In this document: positions 53,569-62,699 of the stretch, in pieces | Numbering within the stretch: the first letter of the stretch is position 1 | Layout of the letters: every line of letters begins with the position of its first letter | Source of the DNA: Thalassolituus maritimus | GTDB lineage: Bacteria > Pseudomonadota > Gammaproteobacteria > Pseudomonadales > Oceanobacteraceae | Assembly: GCA_913019975.1 (NCBI GenBank) | Contig: CAJWBH010000003.1 | Span: 124,001 to 188,000 of the forward strand | Length of the DNA stretch: 64,000 bases | Direction of reading: 5' to 3' | Notes under the pieces: generated by a model | Seen by the model: only the letters and a program-made list of their open reading frames with translations | The model's database searches: none | What the model was told of the DNA's origin: nothing | Translations under genes and position numbers: made by a program

Positions 53569-54687
53569 TTATTTAACGCTGGTAATCAGGTCTTTGCGTT
53601 CTTCGTCGAGGGTCGCCGCACGTTCCCGGATCATTCTCTCCAGGTCATCGACAAGACCGTCGTTGGTCAGTTTGCCAGCTGGTTTACCATCGATGTATAC
53701 GAGATTCGGCTGACCACCAGTCAAACCCAGATCGACTTCTTTGGCTTCGCCCGGTCCGTTCACGACACAGCCAATGACAGCAACGTCCATATCGGTACGG
53801 ATATCTTCGACGCGCATTTCCAGCTCGTTCATGGTTTTGATCACATCAAAGTTCTGACGTGAACAGCTTGGGCACGCAATAAAGTTAATACCACGGGAGC
53901 GCAGCTTCAGTGACTTGAGCATATCCCAGCCCACCTTCACTTCTTCTACCGGATCAGCAGCAAGAGACACGCGAATAGTGTCGCCAATACCATCCCAAAG
54001 AAGCAAACCAAGGCCGATAGAGGACTTCACCGTACCACCTCGCAAACCACCCGCTTCGGTAATACCCAGGTGCAGAGGCTGCTCAATCTGATCCGCTATT
54101 TTGCGATACGCCGCCACCGTCATGAAAATATCTGACGCTTTCAGGCTCAGTTTGAAATCCGGGTAGTTAAGACGATCCAGAATATCGATATGGCGCATAG
54201 CCGATTCGACCAGAGCGTCTGGCGTCGGTTCGCCGTATTTCTTCTGGAGGTCTTTTTCGAGAGAGCCCGCGTTAACGCCAATGCGGATCGGAATACCTTT
54301 ATCTTTCGCCGCATCAATTACCGCGCGCACACGATCTTCACGACCGATATTACCCGGGTTAATGCGCAGACAATCGACGCCCAGCTCTGCAACACGGAGC
54401 GCAATGCGATAATCAAAATGAATGTCTGAGACGAGTGGAATATCCACCTGTTTGCGGATTTCACCAAACGCCTCAGCGGCATCCATCGTAGGGACGGATA
54501 CACGAACAATATCTGCGCCGGCATCCTGCGCACGGCGAATCTGAGCTACGGTTGCAGCAACATCCGTCGTTTCTGTATTCGTCATGGTCTGAATCGCAAT
54601 AGGCGCATCACCACCTACCGGGACATCGCCCACCCAGATTTTGCGACTTTTTCTGCGCTTAATCGGGTTTTCCATGTTTTTATTCAT
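53569..54687 (-). CDS. ispG: 4-hydroxy-3-methylbut-2-enyl diphosphate synthase IspG
   Basis: IspG is a [4Fe-4S] enzyme in the MEP isoprenoid pathway. The 372-residue protein has [19 protein letters not shown] and [10 protein letters not shown] of the TIM barrel. The C-terminal cluster cysteines are in [12 protein letters not shown] and [16 protein letters not shown]. Its ATG overlaps the pilW stop (ATGA). The rodZ gene that usually sits between pilW and ispG is absent. As an Fe-S enzyme it depends on the cluster machinery whose iscUA genes are missing nearby. Confidence 0.97.
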   Translation of the reverse strand: MNKNMENPIKRRKSRKIWVGDVPVGGDAPIAIQTMTNTETTDVAATVAQIRRAQDAGADIVRVSVPTMDAAEAFGEIRKQVDIPLVSDIHFDYRIALRVAELGVDCLRINPGNIGREDRVRAVIDAAKDKGIPIRIGVNAGSLEKDLQKKYGEPTPDALVESAMRHIDILDRLNYPDFKLSLKASDIFMTVAAYRKIADQIEQPLHLGITEAGGLRGGTVKSSIGLGLLLWDGIGDTIRVSLAADPVEEVKVGWDMLKSLKLRSRGINFIACPSCSRQNFDVIKTMNELEMRVEDIRTDMDVAVIGCVVNGPGEAKEVDLGLTGGQPNLVYIDGKPAGKLTNDGLVDDLERMIRERAATLDEERKDLITSVK

Positions 54688-55475
54688 GACTGAGCACCGT
54701 TCAGAGATTCCTGATACATCCGATATTCTTCAGATTGCGGAAAACGTTGTTTCAATTGAGCCGCCAGCGCAACGCCTCGTGAGGTCTGCTGATGGATCGT
54801 CAGTAACTTAATACCCAGCCACAGGCTGTGCGCTGTATGCTCGGTCTGATCACGTTCGACCAGACGATCAAAGCGATCAAAATATTTGAGAGACTCGTCA
54901 TACCGCTGAGCCTCAAATAACAGAGTTGAGATATTGACCAGCGCATCGACGTTATAAGGGGCCAGACGCAGCGACTGACTATATGCCTCGATGGCTCCCT
55001 GAGAATTTTCCATACGATAGAAATTCAGGGCCATATCGTTGTATGCACCAACCCGGTTATTGTAGTAACGGTCGTTAGCAACCTCGGACAACAAATCGCG
55101 CGCTTCTTTATGACGCTTCATGCGTGCATAGAGGCGACCAAGGTGGTGACGGGCCAGCGTAAAGTCAGGGTCTTCTCGCAGCGCCTTTTTGAATGATTCT
55201 TCCGCCAGATCAAGCTCGCCTTCGGTTTGCCAGACCAACCCCATAGCATCGTTTGCCTGTGGGTCATCCGGATTAATTTCGAGCGCCCGCTGTAAACGAT
55301 CACGCGCCCAGTCAGGCCGGCCTTTCTGCAAATAACCAAGGCCAAGCTGAGTGTAATTATCAACGGCCTTCTCAGGAGACGCTTTTTTACTGAAACGACT
55401 TTCTTCGACGGTGACACACGCCTGTAAACCAATTACCAGTGTGATAGCTGTCAATAGTCTGAATACTGGCATCAC
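54684..55475 (-). CDS. pilW: Type IV pilus biogenesis/stability lipoprotein PilW (PilF)
   Basis: The 263-residue lipoprotein (lipobox GLQAC, Cys20) has about six TPR repeats, for example [20 protein letters not shown] and [20 protein letters not shown]. It is the pilotin that takes the PilQ secretin to the outer membrane. It is coupled by ATGA overlaps both to rlmN upstream and to ispG downstream. It implies that the organism makes type IV pili. Confidence 0.93.
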   Translation of the reverse strand: MMPVFRLLTAITLVIGLQACVTVEESRFSKKASPEKAVDNYTQLGLGYLQKGRPDWARDRLQRALEINPDDPQANDAMGLVWQTEGELDLAEESFKKALREDPDFTLARHHLGRLYARMKRHKEARDLLSEVANDRYYNNRVGAYNDMALNFYRMENSQGAIEAYSQSLRLAPYNVDALVNISTLLFEAQRYDESLKYFDRFDRLVERDQTEHTAHSLWLGIKLLTIHQQTSRGVALAAQLKQRFPQSEEYRMYQESLNGAQS

Positions 55476-56605
55476 GAAGCTCGACCTCCCTGTTCGCTGT
55501 CAATCTGAACGGCATCAATATAACGCTGACTACGACGCGTGCGATCCTCTACTTTACCGACCAGCTGACCACAGGCCGCGTCGATATCATCCCCCCGCGT
55601 AGAGCGGATAGTGACCACATGGCCCTGACTGATAAGGTAATCACGGAAGCGATATACGCGGTTATTACTCGGACGACGATACCCTGAATTAGGAAACGGA
55701 TTAAACGGAATCAGGTTAATTTTGCACGGCACCAGCTTCATCAGCTCAGCCAGTTCTTCGGCGTGCGCCATCTCGTCATTCACACCGTCGATCAGGGTAT
55801 ATTCAATCGTGGCTTTACGCTTGTCTGGCAACTTGCCAAGGTAACGATTAGTCGCAGAAATCAGTTCGCTGAGCGGGTACTTTTTGTTGAGAGGTACCAG
55901 TGTATTGCGCAGCTCATCGTTAGGCGCGTGCAGAGAAATAGCCAGAGAGACATCCGTGACATCACCGAGCTTATCAATCATAGGGACAACGCCCGACGTG
56001 CTCAGCGTGACGCGACGCTTGGACAAGCCATAAGCGTTGTCGTCCATCATCAGATTCATGGCGTCGACAACGTTATCGAAGTTGAGCAGAGGTTCACCCA
56101 TTCCCATCATAACGACGTTCGTGATGCGGCGTTCACGGCGCTCACCTGGCTCATGAAAACTCATGGCGGCAACATAAAGCTGACCAATGATCTCTGCCAC
56201 AGTCAGATCACGGTTAAAGCCCTGTTTGCCCGTGGAGCAGAAGCTGCAGTCCAGTGCGCAGCCAATCTGCGAACTGACACACAGGGTGCCACGATCTTTC
56301 TCAGGGATATAAACGGTTTCGACGGCACTGCCTCCCGGCATACGCATCACCCATTTGCGGGTGCCATCTTTTGAGAAATCTTCATATACGACTTCAGGCA
56401 GGACAATTTCACTGACTTCTGCCAGCTTTGCGCGCAGCGCCTTGCCCATGTTCGTCATCTTTTCGAAGTCCGATTCGCCATACTGGTGAATCCACTTCAG
56501 CATCTGTTGCGCACGGAATTTCTTTTCACCAATGCTCAGGAAGAACTCTTCCATCTTCGCAGGTGACAGGCCCAGCAGGTTGGTTTTTTCTGAAGTGTCG
56601 GACAT
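55472..56605 (-). CDS. rlmN: 23S rRNA/tRNA adenine-C2 methyltransferase RlmN
   Basis: RlmN is a radical-SAM enzyme that methylates A2503 of 23S rRNA and A37 of some tRNAs. The 377-residue product has the cluster motif [11 protein letters not shown] (about residues 117-127), [13 protein letters not shown], and [20 protein letters not shown]. The C-terminal Cys (DIDAACGQL) is the methyl-carrying residue. The start [12 protein letters not shown] at 56605 is favoured; an ATG eight codons upstream is in frame. It ends overlapping pilW. Confidence 0.97.
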   Translation of the reverse strand: MSDTSEKTNLLGLSPAKMEEFFLSIGEKKFRAQQMLKWIHQYGESDFEKMTNMGKALRAKLAEVSEIVLPEVVYEDFSKDGTRKWVMRMPGGSAVETVYIPEKDRGTLCVSSQIGCALDCSFCSTGKQGFNRDLTVAEIIGQLYVAAMSFHEPGERRERRITNVVMMGMGEPLLNFDNVVDAMNLMMDDNAYGLSKRRVTLSTSGVVPMIDKLGDVTDVSLAISLHAPNDELRNTLVPLNKKYPLSELISATNRYLGKLPDKRKATIEYTLIDGVNDEMAHAEELAELMKLVPCKINLIPFNPFPNSGYRRPSNNRVYRFRDYLISQGHVVTIRSTRGDDIDAACGQLVGKVEDRTRRSQRYIDAVQIDSEQGGRAS

Positions 56606-56687
56606 GTTGGAATACCTGAAGTACAGCACCGGGCTAGCCGGCAGGGTGAACAGGGCAGCAAGCGTTGCTACTGCCCCACTGCATCAC

Positions 56688-57113
56688 TTAGCGTGCGCAG
56701 ATTTCTTCAGCATTGAAGAAATAATCGATTTCACGTGCTGCAGACTCAGCAGAGTCAGAACCGTGAACAGCGTTAGCGTCGATGCTTTCAGCGAAGTCAG
56801 CGCGGATAGTGCCAGCGTCAGCTTCTTTAGGGTTAGTCGCACCCATCAGTTCGCGGTTCTTAGCGATCGCGTTTTCACCTTCCAGAACCTGTACAACAAC
56901 AGGACCAGAAGTCATGAAACCAACCAGATCACCGAAGAAAGGACGCTCTTTGTGCTCAGCGTAGAAACCGCCAGCTTTTTCGTCGTCCAGCTTCAGCATT
57001 TTAGCAGCAACAACCTGCAGGCCAGCTTTTTCAAAGCGAGTCAGGATTTCGCCGATTACGTTTTTAGCAACAGCATCTGGTTTGATGATGGACAGAGTGC
57101 GTTCTACAGCCAT
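56688..57113 (-). CDS. ndk: Nucleoside diphosphate kinase
   Basis: Ndk balances NTP pools through a phospho-His intermediate. The 141-residue protein has [20 protein letters not shown] and the active-site [16 protein letters not shown], with the catalytic His. Its length is normal. It lies directly between iscS and rlmN, although in Pseudomonas-like genomes iscU-iscA-hscBA-fdx come before it. A consensus -10 upstream suggests its own promoter. Confidence 0.98.
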   Translation of the reverse strand: MAVERTLSIIKPDAVAKNVIGEILTRFEKAGLQVVAAKMLKLDDEKAGGFYAEHKERPFFGDLVGFMTSGPVVVQVLEGENAIAKNRELMGATNPKEADAGTIRADFAESIDANAVHGSDSAESAAREIDYFFNAEEICAR

Positions 57114-57165
57114 TTTTTAGCTCCAAAGTAGGTGTTTGTGTGTGTTTAGGGTTCAAAACCCGCGG

Positions 57166-57194
57166 ATTATACGCACCTTTCTATGAAAGTTGTA
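57166..57194 (-). promoter_or_regulatory. Probable ndk promoter
   Basis: On the minus strand a perfect -10 TATAAT occupies 57166-57171, about 55 bases before the ndk ATG. The -35 position (TACAAC) is weak. It would uncouple ndk from iscRS transcription. Confidence 0.5.
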
Positions 57195-57214
57195 TAAAGG
57201 ATGCCGCAACTCAC

Positions 57215-58378
57215 TCACTGTTTACGAAGGAGGCTTACAACACGCGAAACTTCAGTAATCGCGAAGTCGATCTCTTCTTCCGTTGTGTAGCGGCCAACAC
57301 TCATTCGCAAACCCGCGTGAGCCAACTGATCACTGCGTCCGATTGCTTTCAGAACGTAGGATGGCTCCACACTCGCCGAGGTACAGGCAGAGCCGGAAGA
57401 CACGGCCACTTTCGCCAGGCTGGCAAGCAAGATTTCACCATCCACGTCTGCAAAACTCACATTGAGATGGTTAGCGACACGCGCATCAAGGTCACCGTTC
57501 ACCCAGACATCACCCAGTGATGAGATTCCTGCCCAGAGACGATCACGCAATTCGCGGATACGTGCTTCATCGGTCACCAGCTGCTCACTGACCAGGCGAG
57601 CAGCCTCGCCAAAGCCCACCAGCTGATGCGTTGGCAAAGTGCCTGAGCGCATGCCACGCTCATGCCCACCACCATGGATCTGACTGACTAAAGGCACCTG
57701 AGGGTCGCGACGTACATACAAAGCGCCAATGCCCTTAGGGCCGTAAAACTTGTGCGCCGACAAGGACATCATATCAACGCCCCAGTCACTGACATTGACA
57801 GCCATTTTACCAACGGCCTGGGCTGCATCGACGTGCAGCAAAGACTTGTGACCTTTGAGTAGCTTCGCGATCGCTGGAATGTCAGTCACTGTGCCCAGTT
57901 CATTGTTAACCGCCATTAGCGTGACGAGACACGTATTGTCGGTCAGAGCATCCGCCACCTGCGACGGCTGAATAAGGCCATCCGCATCCGGCGTAAGGTA
58001 ACTGACGTGAACCTGGTGCCAACGTTCAAGGTAGGCCACCGTATCCAGAACCGCCTTATGTTCAATGGCGGAGGTGATGATGTGAAGTGGAGTATCCGGC
58101 TGTTCGCGTCGAAGCGCTTCGACGTGGCCTTTGATTGCCAGATTGTTACTTTCAGTCGCGCCCGACGTCCAGACAATTTCGCGGGTATCAGCGCCGATCA
58201 GACGGGCCAGTTGGCCACGGGCATTCTCTACCGCCTGCTCAGCCTGCCAGCCGTAGCGATGCGAACGTGACGCAGGATTCGCAAAGTTGCCGTCCAGAGT
58301 CAGGCAGGCAGTCATTGCTTCCGCGACCTCCGGAGCACAGGGAGTCGTCGCTGCGTAATCGAGATAAATTGATTTCAT
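57215..58378 (-). CDS. iscS: Cysteine desulfurase IscS, C-terminally short
   Basis: IscS takes sulfur from cysteine for Fe-S clusters and tRNA thiolation. The 387-residue protein has IYLDYAATTP, SGATESNNLA, the PLP Lys210 in SLSAHKFYGPKG, and the catalytic Cys332 in SSGSACTSAS. E. coli IscS has 404 residues and ends with a SPLWEMY...WAHH-like tail that docks IscU. Here the protein stops at SRVVSLLRKQ, about 20 residues earlier. It follows iscR after a 56-base gap, but no iscU, iscA, hscBA or fdx follow. Confidence 0.94.
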   Translation of the reverse strand: MKSIYLDYAATTPCAPEVAEAMTACLTLDGNFANPASRSHRYGWQAEQAVENARGQLARLIGADTREIVWTSGATESNNLAIKGHVEALRREQPDTPLHIITSAIEHKAVLDTVAYLERWHQVHVSYLTPDADGLIQPSQVADALTDNTCLVTLMAVNNELGTVTDIPAIAKLLKGHKSLLHVDAAQAVGKMAVNVSDWGVDMMSLSAHKFYGPKGIGALYVRRDPQVPLVSQIHGGGHERGMRSGTLPTHQLVGFGEAARLVSEQLVTDEARIRELRDRLWAGISSLGDVWVNGDLDARVANHLNVSFADVDGEILLASLAKVAVSSGSACTSASVEPSYVLKAIGRSDQLAHAGLRMSVGRYTTEEEIDFAITEVSRVVSLLRKQ

Positions 58379-58434
58379 TGCTGTATCCGCATCACTGGGT
58401 TTTAACGCGCATTGTCCTCAGCGGATCTCTGGCG

Positions 58435-58932
58435 TCAAGCCGAGCGACTGGTGTCCATGCTGTCGGTAATCAACAGACTATCGATACGGTCGCGGACTCC
58501 ACGCTCCTGACGACTGGCGATGTCTTTGATTTCACGACGCTCAATAAGCTGAAACAGGGATATGTTCTTCAGGAAACTGTGGATCTGATCGCTCAGATCC
58601 ATCCACAAATGATGAGTCAGGCACTCTTCGCCATCCTGACAGTCACCTTTGCGGTTGCAGCGTGTGGCGTCCATGGATTCGTTGACCGCATCCACAATCT
58701 CAGCAACGTTAATCTCAGCATCAGCACGGCTAAGTTGATAACCACCACCCGGCCCGCGCACACTGGATACCAGACCATTACGCCGCAACTTGGCGAACAG
58801 CTGTTCGAGGTATGACAGAGATATTCCCTGACGACCGGAAATATCGTTCAGGCTGACTGGCCCCTGACGTGCATGGATAGCCAGGTCCAGCATTGCTGTC
58901 ACAGCATAACGGCCTTTAGTCGTTAAACGCAT
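58435..58932 (-). CDS. iscR: Fe-S cluster-sensing Rrf2 regulator IscR
   Basis: IscR is a [2Fe-2S] repressor of Fe-S genes. The 165-residue protein has an N-terminal winged helix ([20 protein letters not shown]) and the cluster ligands Cys92, Cys98 and Cys104, with His107 in [20 protein letters not shown], at exactly the E. coli positions. All ligands are intact, so cluster sensing should work. A type 1 IscR site overlaps its promoter, indicating autorepression. Confidence 0.96.
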   Translation of the reverse strand: MRLTTKGRYAVTAMLDLAIHARQGPVSLNDISGRQGISLSYLEQLFAKLRRNGLVSSVRGPGGGYQLSRADAEINVAEIVDAVNESMDATRCNRKGDCQDGEECLTHHLWMDLSDQIHSFLKNISLFQLIERREIKDIASRQERGVRDRIDSLLITDSMDTSRSA

Positions 58933-58958
58933 AATCTCACCTCGTTAGTACTGGATTG

Positions 58959-58992
58959 ATTATGCGTATTTCCGACTAAAACAGTCAACTAT
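58959..58992 (-). promoter_or_regulatory. iscR promoter with type 1 IscR-binding site
   Basis: On the minus strand, 58968-58992 reads ATAGTTGACTGTTTTAGTC then GGAAAT. This agrees with the type 1 IscR consensus (ATASYYGACT...AGTCRRSTAT) except for two positions. The -35 TTGACT lies inside the site and the -10 CATAAT at 58959-58964 is 18 bases away, so holo-IscR binding would repress iscRS. Confidence 0.82.
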
Positions 58993-59008
58993 GTTGCGAA
59001 AGCTTTTG

Positions 59009-59803
59009 TCAGTCTCCGGAGGACTTCTCTCTTTCTGCCTCGAGGCGCTCATGCAGGCTGACGAAGGTTTCTTCTTCCAGCTCAGGAAGTGCATCTTCGC
59101 AGCTGTGATCCCCAAGGTTACTCAGCGCCCGGCACATATTGTCGATTTTCTTATCGACGTGATGCATGTGATCCATAAGGTTGTGGATCGAGCGCGCGAT
59201 CGGGTCGGGCATATCATCGGTCATACCGTACGCATCAAACCCTATCTTCGCAGCCATTTCCCGCCGGCGGTTCTCAGCATCCGTACTCGCCTTGCGGATA
59301 ATACGCCCTGGAATGCCCACCACAGTGACAGATTCAGGCACGTCCTTGGTCACCACAGCGTTAGAACCAATACGAGCGTCAGCGCCTACAGTAATCGGGC
59401 CTAGCACCTTAGCGCCTGCACCGACCACAACACCATCGTGCAAGGTTGGGTGACGCTTACCTTTATTCCAGCTTGTGCCACCAAGAGTCACACCATGGTA
59501 AAGGGTCACATCGTCGCCAATCTCAGCGGTTTCACCAATCACCACGCCCATGCCGTGATCAATGAAGAAGCGGTTACCAATGGTTGCGCCCGGGTGAATC
59601 TCGATTCCCGTCATCCAGCGACTGAACGTAGAAAGCACACGCGCGAACCATTTCAGGCCGCGGCGCCATAACCAGTTGGCCAGGCGGTAGTGCATGATCG
59701 CATGGACGCCCGGATAGGTGGTGAGTACCTCGAAGGTATTCCGTGCCGCCGGGTCCCTGTCGAACACACATGCGATATCATCGCGCAATTGACGGATACT
59801 CAA
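59009..59803 (-). CDS. cysE: Serine O-acetyltransferase
   Basis: CysE makes O-acetylserine, the carbon skeleton for cysteine. The 264-residue protein has an N-terminal helical domain with [16 protein letters not shown], and a left-handed beta-helix with [20 protein letters not shown] (catalytic His), [20 protein letters not shown], and [20 protein letters not shown]. The start is TTG overlapping the trmJ stop (TTGA), with an AAGGGG/AAGG ribosome binding region. The neighbourhood with iscRS links cysteine supply to sulfur transfer. Confidence 0.94.
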   Translation of the reverse strand: MSIRQLRDDIACVFDRDPAARNTFEVLTTYPGVHAIMHYRLANWLWRRGLKWFARVLSTFSRWMTGIEIHPGATIGNRFFIDHGMGVVIGETAEIGDDVTLYHGVTLGGTSWNKGKRHPTLHDGVVVGAGAKVLGPITVGADARIGSNAVVTKDVPESVTVVGIPGRIIRKASTDAENRRREMAAKIGFDAYGMTDDMPDPIARSIHNLMDHMHHVDKKIDNMCRALSNLGDHSCEDALPELEEETFVSLHERLEAEREKSSGD

Positions 59804-60570
59804 GCCTTATCCCCTTTCTCATCAGACTCTGAGGGATCTGTACGCCGTTGAATGGCCGCCAGCATGCCCCTGAGAATATTAATTTCCATGCGATCCGGAG
59901 CCGCCCGCTGAAAAAGCCGGCGCACACGCGTCATCAGTTGCTTGGGAGTATTGGGGTCAAGGAAGCCAATCTCAACCAGAGTCTGCTCCATATGCTGCAA
60001 CATACCGTTCAACTGATCATGCGTTGCCATGGGGTAGTCCCAATCCACGCCCCACCGCTGCTCACTTTCAGCGTTTTCAACCTCGGTCAGTGCGAGGCGC
60101 ATTTCGTACGCCATGACCTGAATCGCCTGGGCTACATTGAGCGAAGAGAAGTTCTCATCCGTTGGAATATGCACGTGTGCATTACACAGATGGAGCTCTT
60201 CATTCGTGAGGCCACGGCTTTCGCGGCCAAAAACCAGCGCGATATCATTCCCCGCTGCTGCTGCCTGAGCCGCCCGGTCGCCGCACTGGCGCGGCGTCAT
60301 CAGTGGCCACGGGACGCTGCGGCTGCGAGCACTGGTGCCAACCACCAGGCCACAACCCGCGATCGCGCCTTCCAGTGTCGGATGAATTTCAGCATTGTGA
60401 AGGATATCTTCAGCGCGGGAAGAGCGCTGAATCGCTTCTTCATCGATGCTTGCTATCGGATCTACTAACAGCAGGCGACTGAGCCCCATGTTCTTCATCG
60501 CCCGTGCCGCTGCACCTATATTTCCGGAGTGTGTGGTGTTAACCATCACGACACAGATTCTGTTCAGCAT
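59800..60570 (-). CDS. trmJ: tRNA (cytidine/uridine-32-2'-O)-methyltransferase TrmJ
   Basis: This SPOUT methyltransferase has 256 residues. It has [20 protein letters not shown] at the N-terminus, [15 protein letters not shown] (motif 2), and [20 protein letters not shown] (motif 3, the knot). Its length and neighbourhood (suhB divergent, cysE-iscR downstream) match TrmJ. It is coupled to cysE by a four-base overlap. Confidence 0.95.
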   Translation of the reverse strand: MLNRICVVMVNTTHSGNIGAAARAMKNMGLSRLLLVDPIASIDEEAIQRSSRAEDILHNAEIHPTLEGAIAGCGLVVGTSARSRSVPWPLMTPRQCGDRAAQAAAAGNDIALVFGRESRGLTNEELHLCNAHVHIPTDENFSSLNVAQAIQVMAYEMRLALTEVENAESEQRWGVDWDYPMATHDQLNGMLQHMEQTLVEIGFLDPNTPKQLMTRVRRLFQRAAPDRMEINILRGMLAAIQRRTDPSESDEKGDKA

Positions 60571-60722
60571 GTAAGACCCGACGTGGTAGGAATGTAAAGG
60601 CCGAGAGTGTAGCGCAAAAGGGACTTCGCCAACCAGTTCTACGCTGTTATACTTCGCGGCCGTTTTTTAAAGGCTGGGTCTGTCGCCCTGCCTTACGTTC
60701 TTTAAAGCAACAGGAATACCCT

Positions 60723-61493
60723 ATGCAACCCATGGTGAATCTGGCGCTGCGCGCTGCGCGCAACGCCGGTCAGGATCTGGTTCGTCGTCTTGACCGTTTT
60801 GATGCTGCTCAGAGTACTGATCAGGAAAAAGCTAAGTTTATTGCTGACTGCACCATTGGTCTCGAAAAGAGCATTATTTTCGAGCTGAAGAAGTCACTCG
60901 CCGACGATAACTTCGAAGGCCGCGAAACCGGTTTCAACGCCGGCAAAGAAGGTCAGCCAGTGTGGCAGATCTGTGTGATCGATGATCTCGCTAACTTCCG
61001 CGTAGGTATTCCGGCGTTTGCTATCATCATCAACTGCCTGCACAAAGACCGCACTGAGCATTGCGTTGTCCTCAACCCAATGAATGGTGATGAGTTCAGC
61101 GCTTCACGTGGTCGCGGCACCCAACTTAATGGTCGCCGCATCCGTTGTGGTGGCGTGACTACCCTGACCGACGCAATTACTGCGTTCACTCAGCCTATGG
61201 GCCTGAGTGACAACGCGGCTGACCAGCGCGCGAAAGTAATGCGCCTGATGGAATCAAACTACGACGTACGCTCTATTGGCTCGGGCATTCTGACCATGGC
61301 TTATGTTGCTGCGGACCGCTTCCAGGCGGCACTGGTGTCTGATCTCGACGCCATCGCACTGAATGCCGGCACTCTTCTGACCTCAGAAGCGGGCTGCCTG
61401 CTTGCAGCCATTGATGGCGCACCGCGTGTTTCTGCACCAGCCAACATTGCAGTAGCGAACCCACGACTGCTTAAATCTCTTCTGAAACTCTGA
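60723..61493 (+). CDS. suhB: SuhB homologue with a degraded inositol monophosphatase site
   Basis: The 256-residue protein aligns along its length with E. coli SuhB and sits in the conserved position divergent from trmJ. The metal-binding residues are largely gone. The GEES-like motif reads GRET (Arg67 for Glu67), WVIDPLDGTTNF reads WQICVIDDLANF (Cys84 for Asp84; Asp87 kept; GTT lost), and the PWD motif is replaced (Ala212 for Asp212). It therefore almost certainly lacks phosphatase activity. SuhB is known to act with Nus factors in rRNA antitermination independent of catalysis, and this role may explain retention. The gene is not frameshifted. Confidence 0.9.
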   Translation: MQPMVNLALRAARNAGQDLVRRLDRFDAAQSTDQEKAKFIADCTIGLEKSIIFELKKSLADDNFEGRETGFNAGKEGQPVWQICVIDDLANFRVGIPAFAIIINCLHKDRTEHCVVLNPMNGDEFSASRGRGTQLNGRRIRCGGVTTLTDAITAFTQPMGLSDNAADQRAKVMRLMESNYDVRSIGSGILTMAYVAADRFQAALVSDLDAIALNAGTLLTSEAGCLLAAIDGAPRVSAPANIAVANPRLLKSLLKL

Positions 61494-61585
61494 GATTGGT
61501 TGGCTTAGTCGCCTGACTTTCAGGTCAGTGCAGAGCACAGTACAACCTCCTGTCTATACTGCAGTTATAGAAAGGAGGTAAGCCT

Positions 61586-61678
61586 ATGCTCTGGTCTCAT
61601 CTGAAAATTACGCTTTGCTGGCTGTGCGAGTCGCAGAGCTGCGACGAGCTCTCGCTTCATCGAGAGAAGATCCAGTAG
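61586..61678 (+). CDS. Putative 30-residue small protein
   Basis: An ATG follows AAAGGAGGT, a full match to the 16S anti-Shine-Dalgarno, seven bases upstream. The product reads MLWSHLKITLCWLCESQSCD and ends LSLHREKIQ. It has three Cys residues (CWLC and SC) and no membrane segment. The perfect ribosome binding site is the main evidence for translation; there is no homology evidence. The coding part also forms two perfect hairpins in RNA, so regulation of its translation or a dual role is possible. Confidence 0.5.
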   Translation: MLWSHLKITLCWLCESQSCDELSLHREKIQ

Positions 61679-61704
61679 CCCATATCAGGGCTGAAGACAG
61701 ATAC

Positions 61705-61732
61705 AAAAAAAGCGGCTTCAAGCCGCTTTTTT
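61705..61732. terminator. Bidirectional rho-independent terminator
   Basis: The stem GCGGCT/AGCCGC with a three-base loop is flanked by A7 and T6. It serves the small transcript on the plus strand and the cold-shock-domain gene on the minus strand. Confidence 0.9.
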
Positions 61733-61745
61733 ATACTCATCAGAC

Positions 61746-62237
61746 TCAGCGTATCGCCGATACATCTTCCGCCTGAGGGCCTTTCTCACCACGAACAACG
61801 CTGAACTTAACGCGCTGACCTTCGGTCAGGGAGCGATGCCCCTGACCACGGATAGAGCGGAAGTGAACAAACACATCCTCGCCTTCGTCCCAGGTAATAA
61901 AGCCAAAGCCTTTCTTCACGTTGAACCACTTAACGACGCCACGCTCACGGCCATCTTCTACGTCACTCTCAACCATAGTGCCACTGCTGCGCTGGCGACG
62001 GCGACGCGCCGGAACCAGTTGAGCAGACACAAAGCTGATGATGAATGCCAGAATTGCCATAACAATCAGTGCGACCGCCATGCCTTCTGAGTTCAGCAGA
62101 GTAGAGAAGCTAGTGGCAGCACCACCAGCCAGTTGAATATCTTTAGCCAGACCTGCAATCAGCGCGACGACAACAAACGGCGCTATTACTGCAAATACGA
62201 CTGCTACGATTAATTTACGAACCATTAACTTACCCAT
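61746..62237 (-). CDS. Membrane-tethered cold-shock-domain protein
   Basis: The 163-residue protein has two hydrophobic helices (about residues 8-30 and 52-73) and an Arg-rich junction ([12 protein letters not shown]). The C-terminal cold-shock domain has RNP1 KGFGFI in [20 protein letters not shown] and RNP2 VFVHF. Both RNA-binding motifs are intact, so this is an RNA or ssDNA binder held at the inner membrane. The start is MGKLMVRKL at 62237 (GGGATA upstream); Met5 is an alternative. The domain ends with EKGPQAEDV like free CspA proteins. Confidence 0.88.
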   Translation of the reverse strand: MGKLMVRKLIVAVVFAVIAPFVVVALIAGLAKDIQLAGGAATSFSTLLNSEGMAVALIVMAILAFIISFVSAQLVPARRRRQRSSGTMVESDVEDGRERGVVKWFNVKKGFGFITWDEGEDVFVHFRSIRGQGHRSLTEGQRVKFSVVRGEKGPQAEDVSAIR

Positions 62238-62387
62238 GTGTTATCCCGAATCACTCGTTGTTATTATGCCGGCCAGAGACGGGATGCCCGATATACGTAA
62301 AAATACCGTCGCAGACCATTGACAAGTGGGCTATGAAAGCCCAATTAACCAAAAAAATCAACACGATAGCGCATGGAGACTGCAATC

Positions 62388-62618
62388 ATGGAAAATAAAT
62401 TGCCGCCTGCGGCCGAAAGAGTCACTCAACTTGAAACGCGGATTACATATCTCGAGGATACGGTGGAGACTCTGAATAAAGAACTTGCGACCATATCAGC
62501 AGAGTTCCGGTTAGCAAAAGAAGCACTGCAGCATATGTATCGGCGCATGGAGCAAATCCAGACAACCGACAGCGGGATTGCAAATCCAGCGGACGAACCG
62601 CCACCACCGCACTATTAA
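62388..62618 (+). CDS. slyX: SlyX family protein
   Basis: The 76-residue cytoplasmic protein is mostly one coiled coil (VTQLETRITYLEDTVETLNK and onward) and ends PPPPHY, the hallmark tail of SlyX. Its function is unknown; it is named for proximity to slyD in E. coli. I prefer the ATG at 62388, since the GGAG before it overlaps an earlier in-frame ATG at 62373. It precedes plsB by 81 bases. Confidence 0.88.
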   Translation: MENKLPPAAERVTQLETRITYLEDTVETLNKELATISAEFRLAKEALQHMYRRMEQIQTTDSGIANPADEPPPPHY

Positions 62619-62699
62619 TTGGCGGTACAGCACCAGTAATTGTCACGTGGATAACATATAATCCGCCGCCTGAAATGGTTCTTTTTTACAGGTTCATCT

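Larger units (their letters stand above)
61555..61732 (+). ncRNA. Candidate small structured transcript
   Basis: A TATACT -10 (61555-61560) is followed about 8-10 bases later by an A/G-rich region with AAAGGAGGT. Two perfect 6-bp hairpins come next (GTCGCA-GAGC-TGCGAC and CTCTCG-CTTCAT-CGAGAG), and then a rho-independent terminator at 61705-61732. The unit would be about 165 bases long. No clear -35 was found. It contains the 30-codon ORF listed separately, so it may be an mRNA for a small protein, a regulatory RNA, or both. Confidence 0.5.

Noticed and set aside
55763-56374. Plus-strand ORF of 203 codons
   Set aside because: It is a shadow of rlmN, which carries all its catalytic motifs on the other strand.
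59848-60468. Plus-strand ORF of 206 codons
   Set aside because: It is antisense to trmJ and shows no independent signal.
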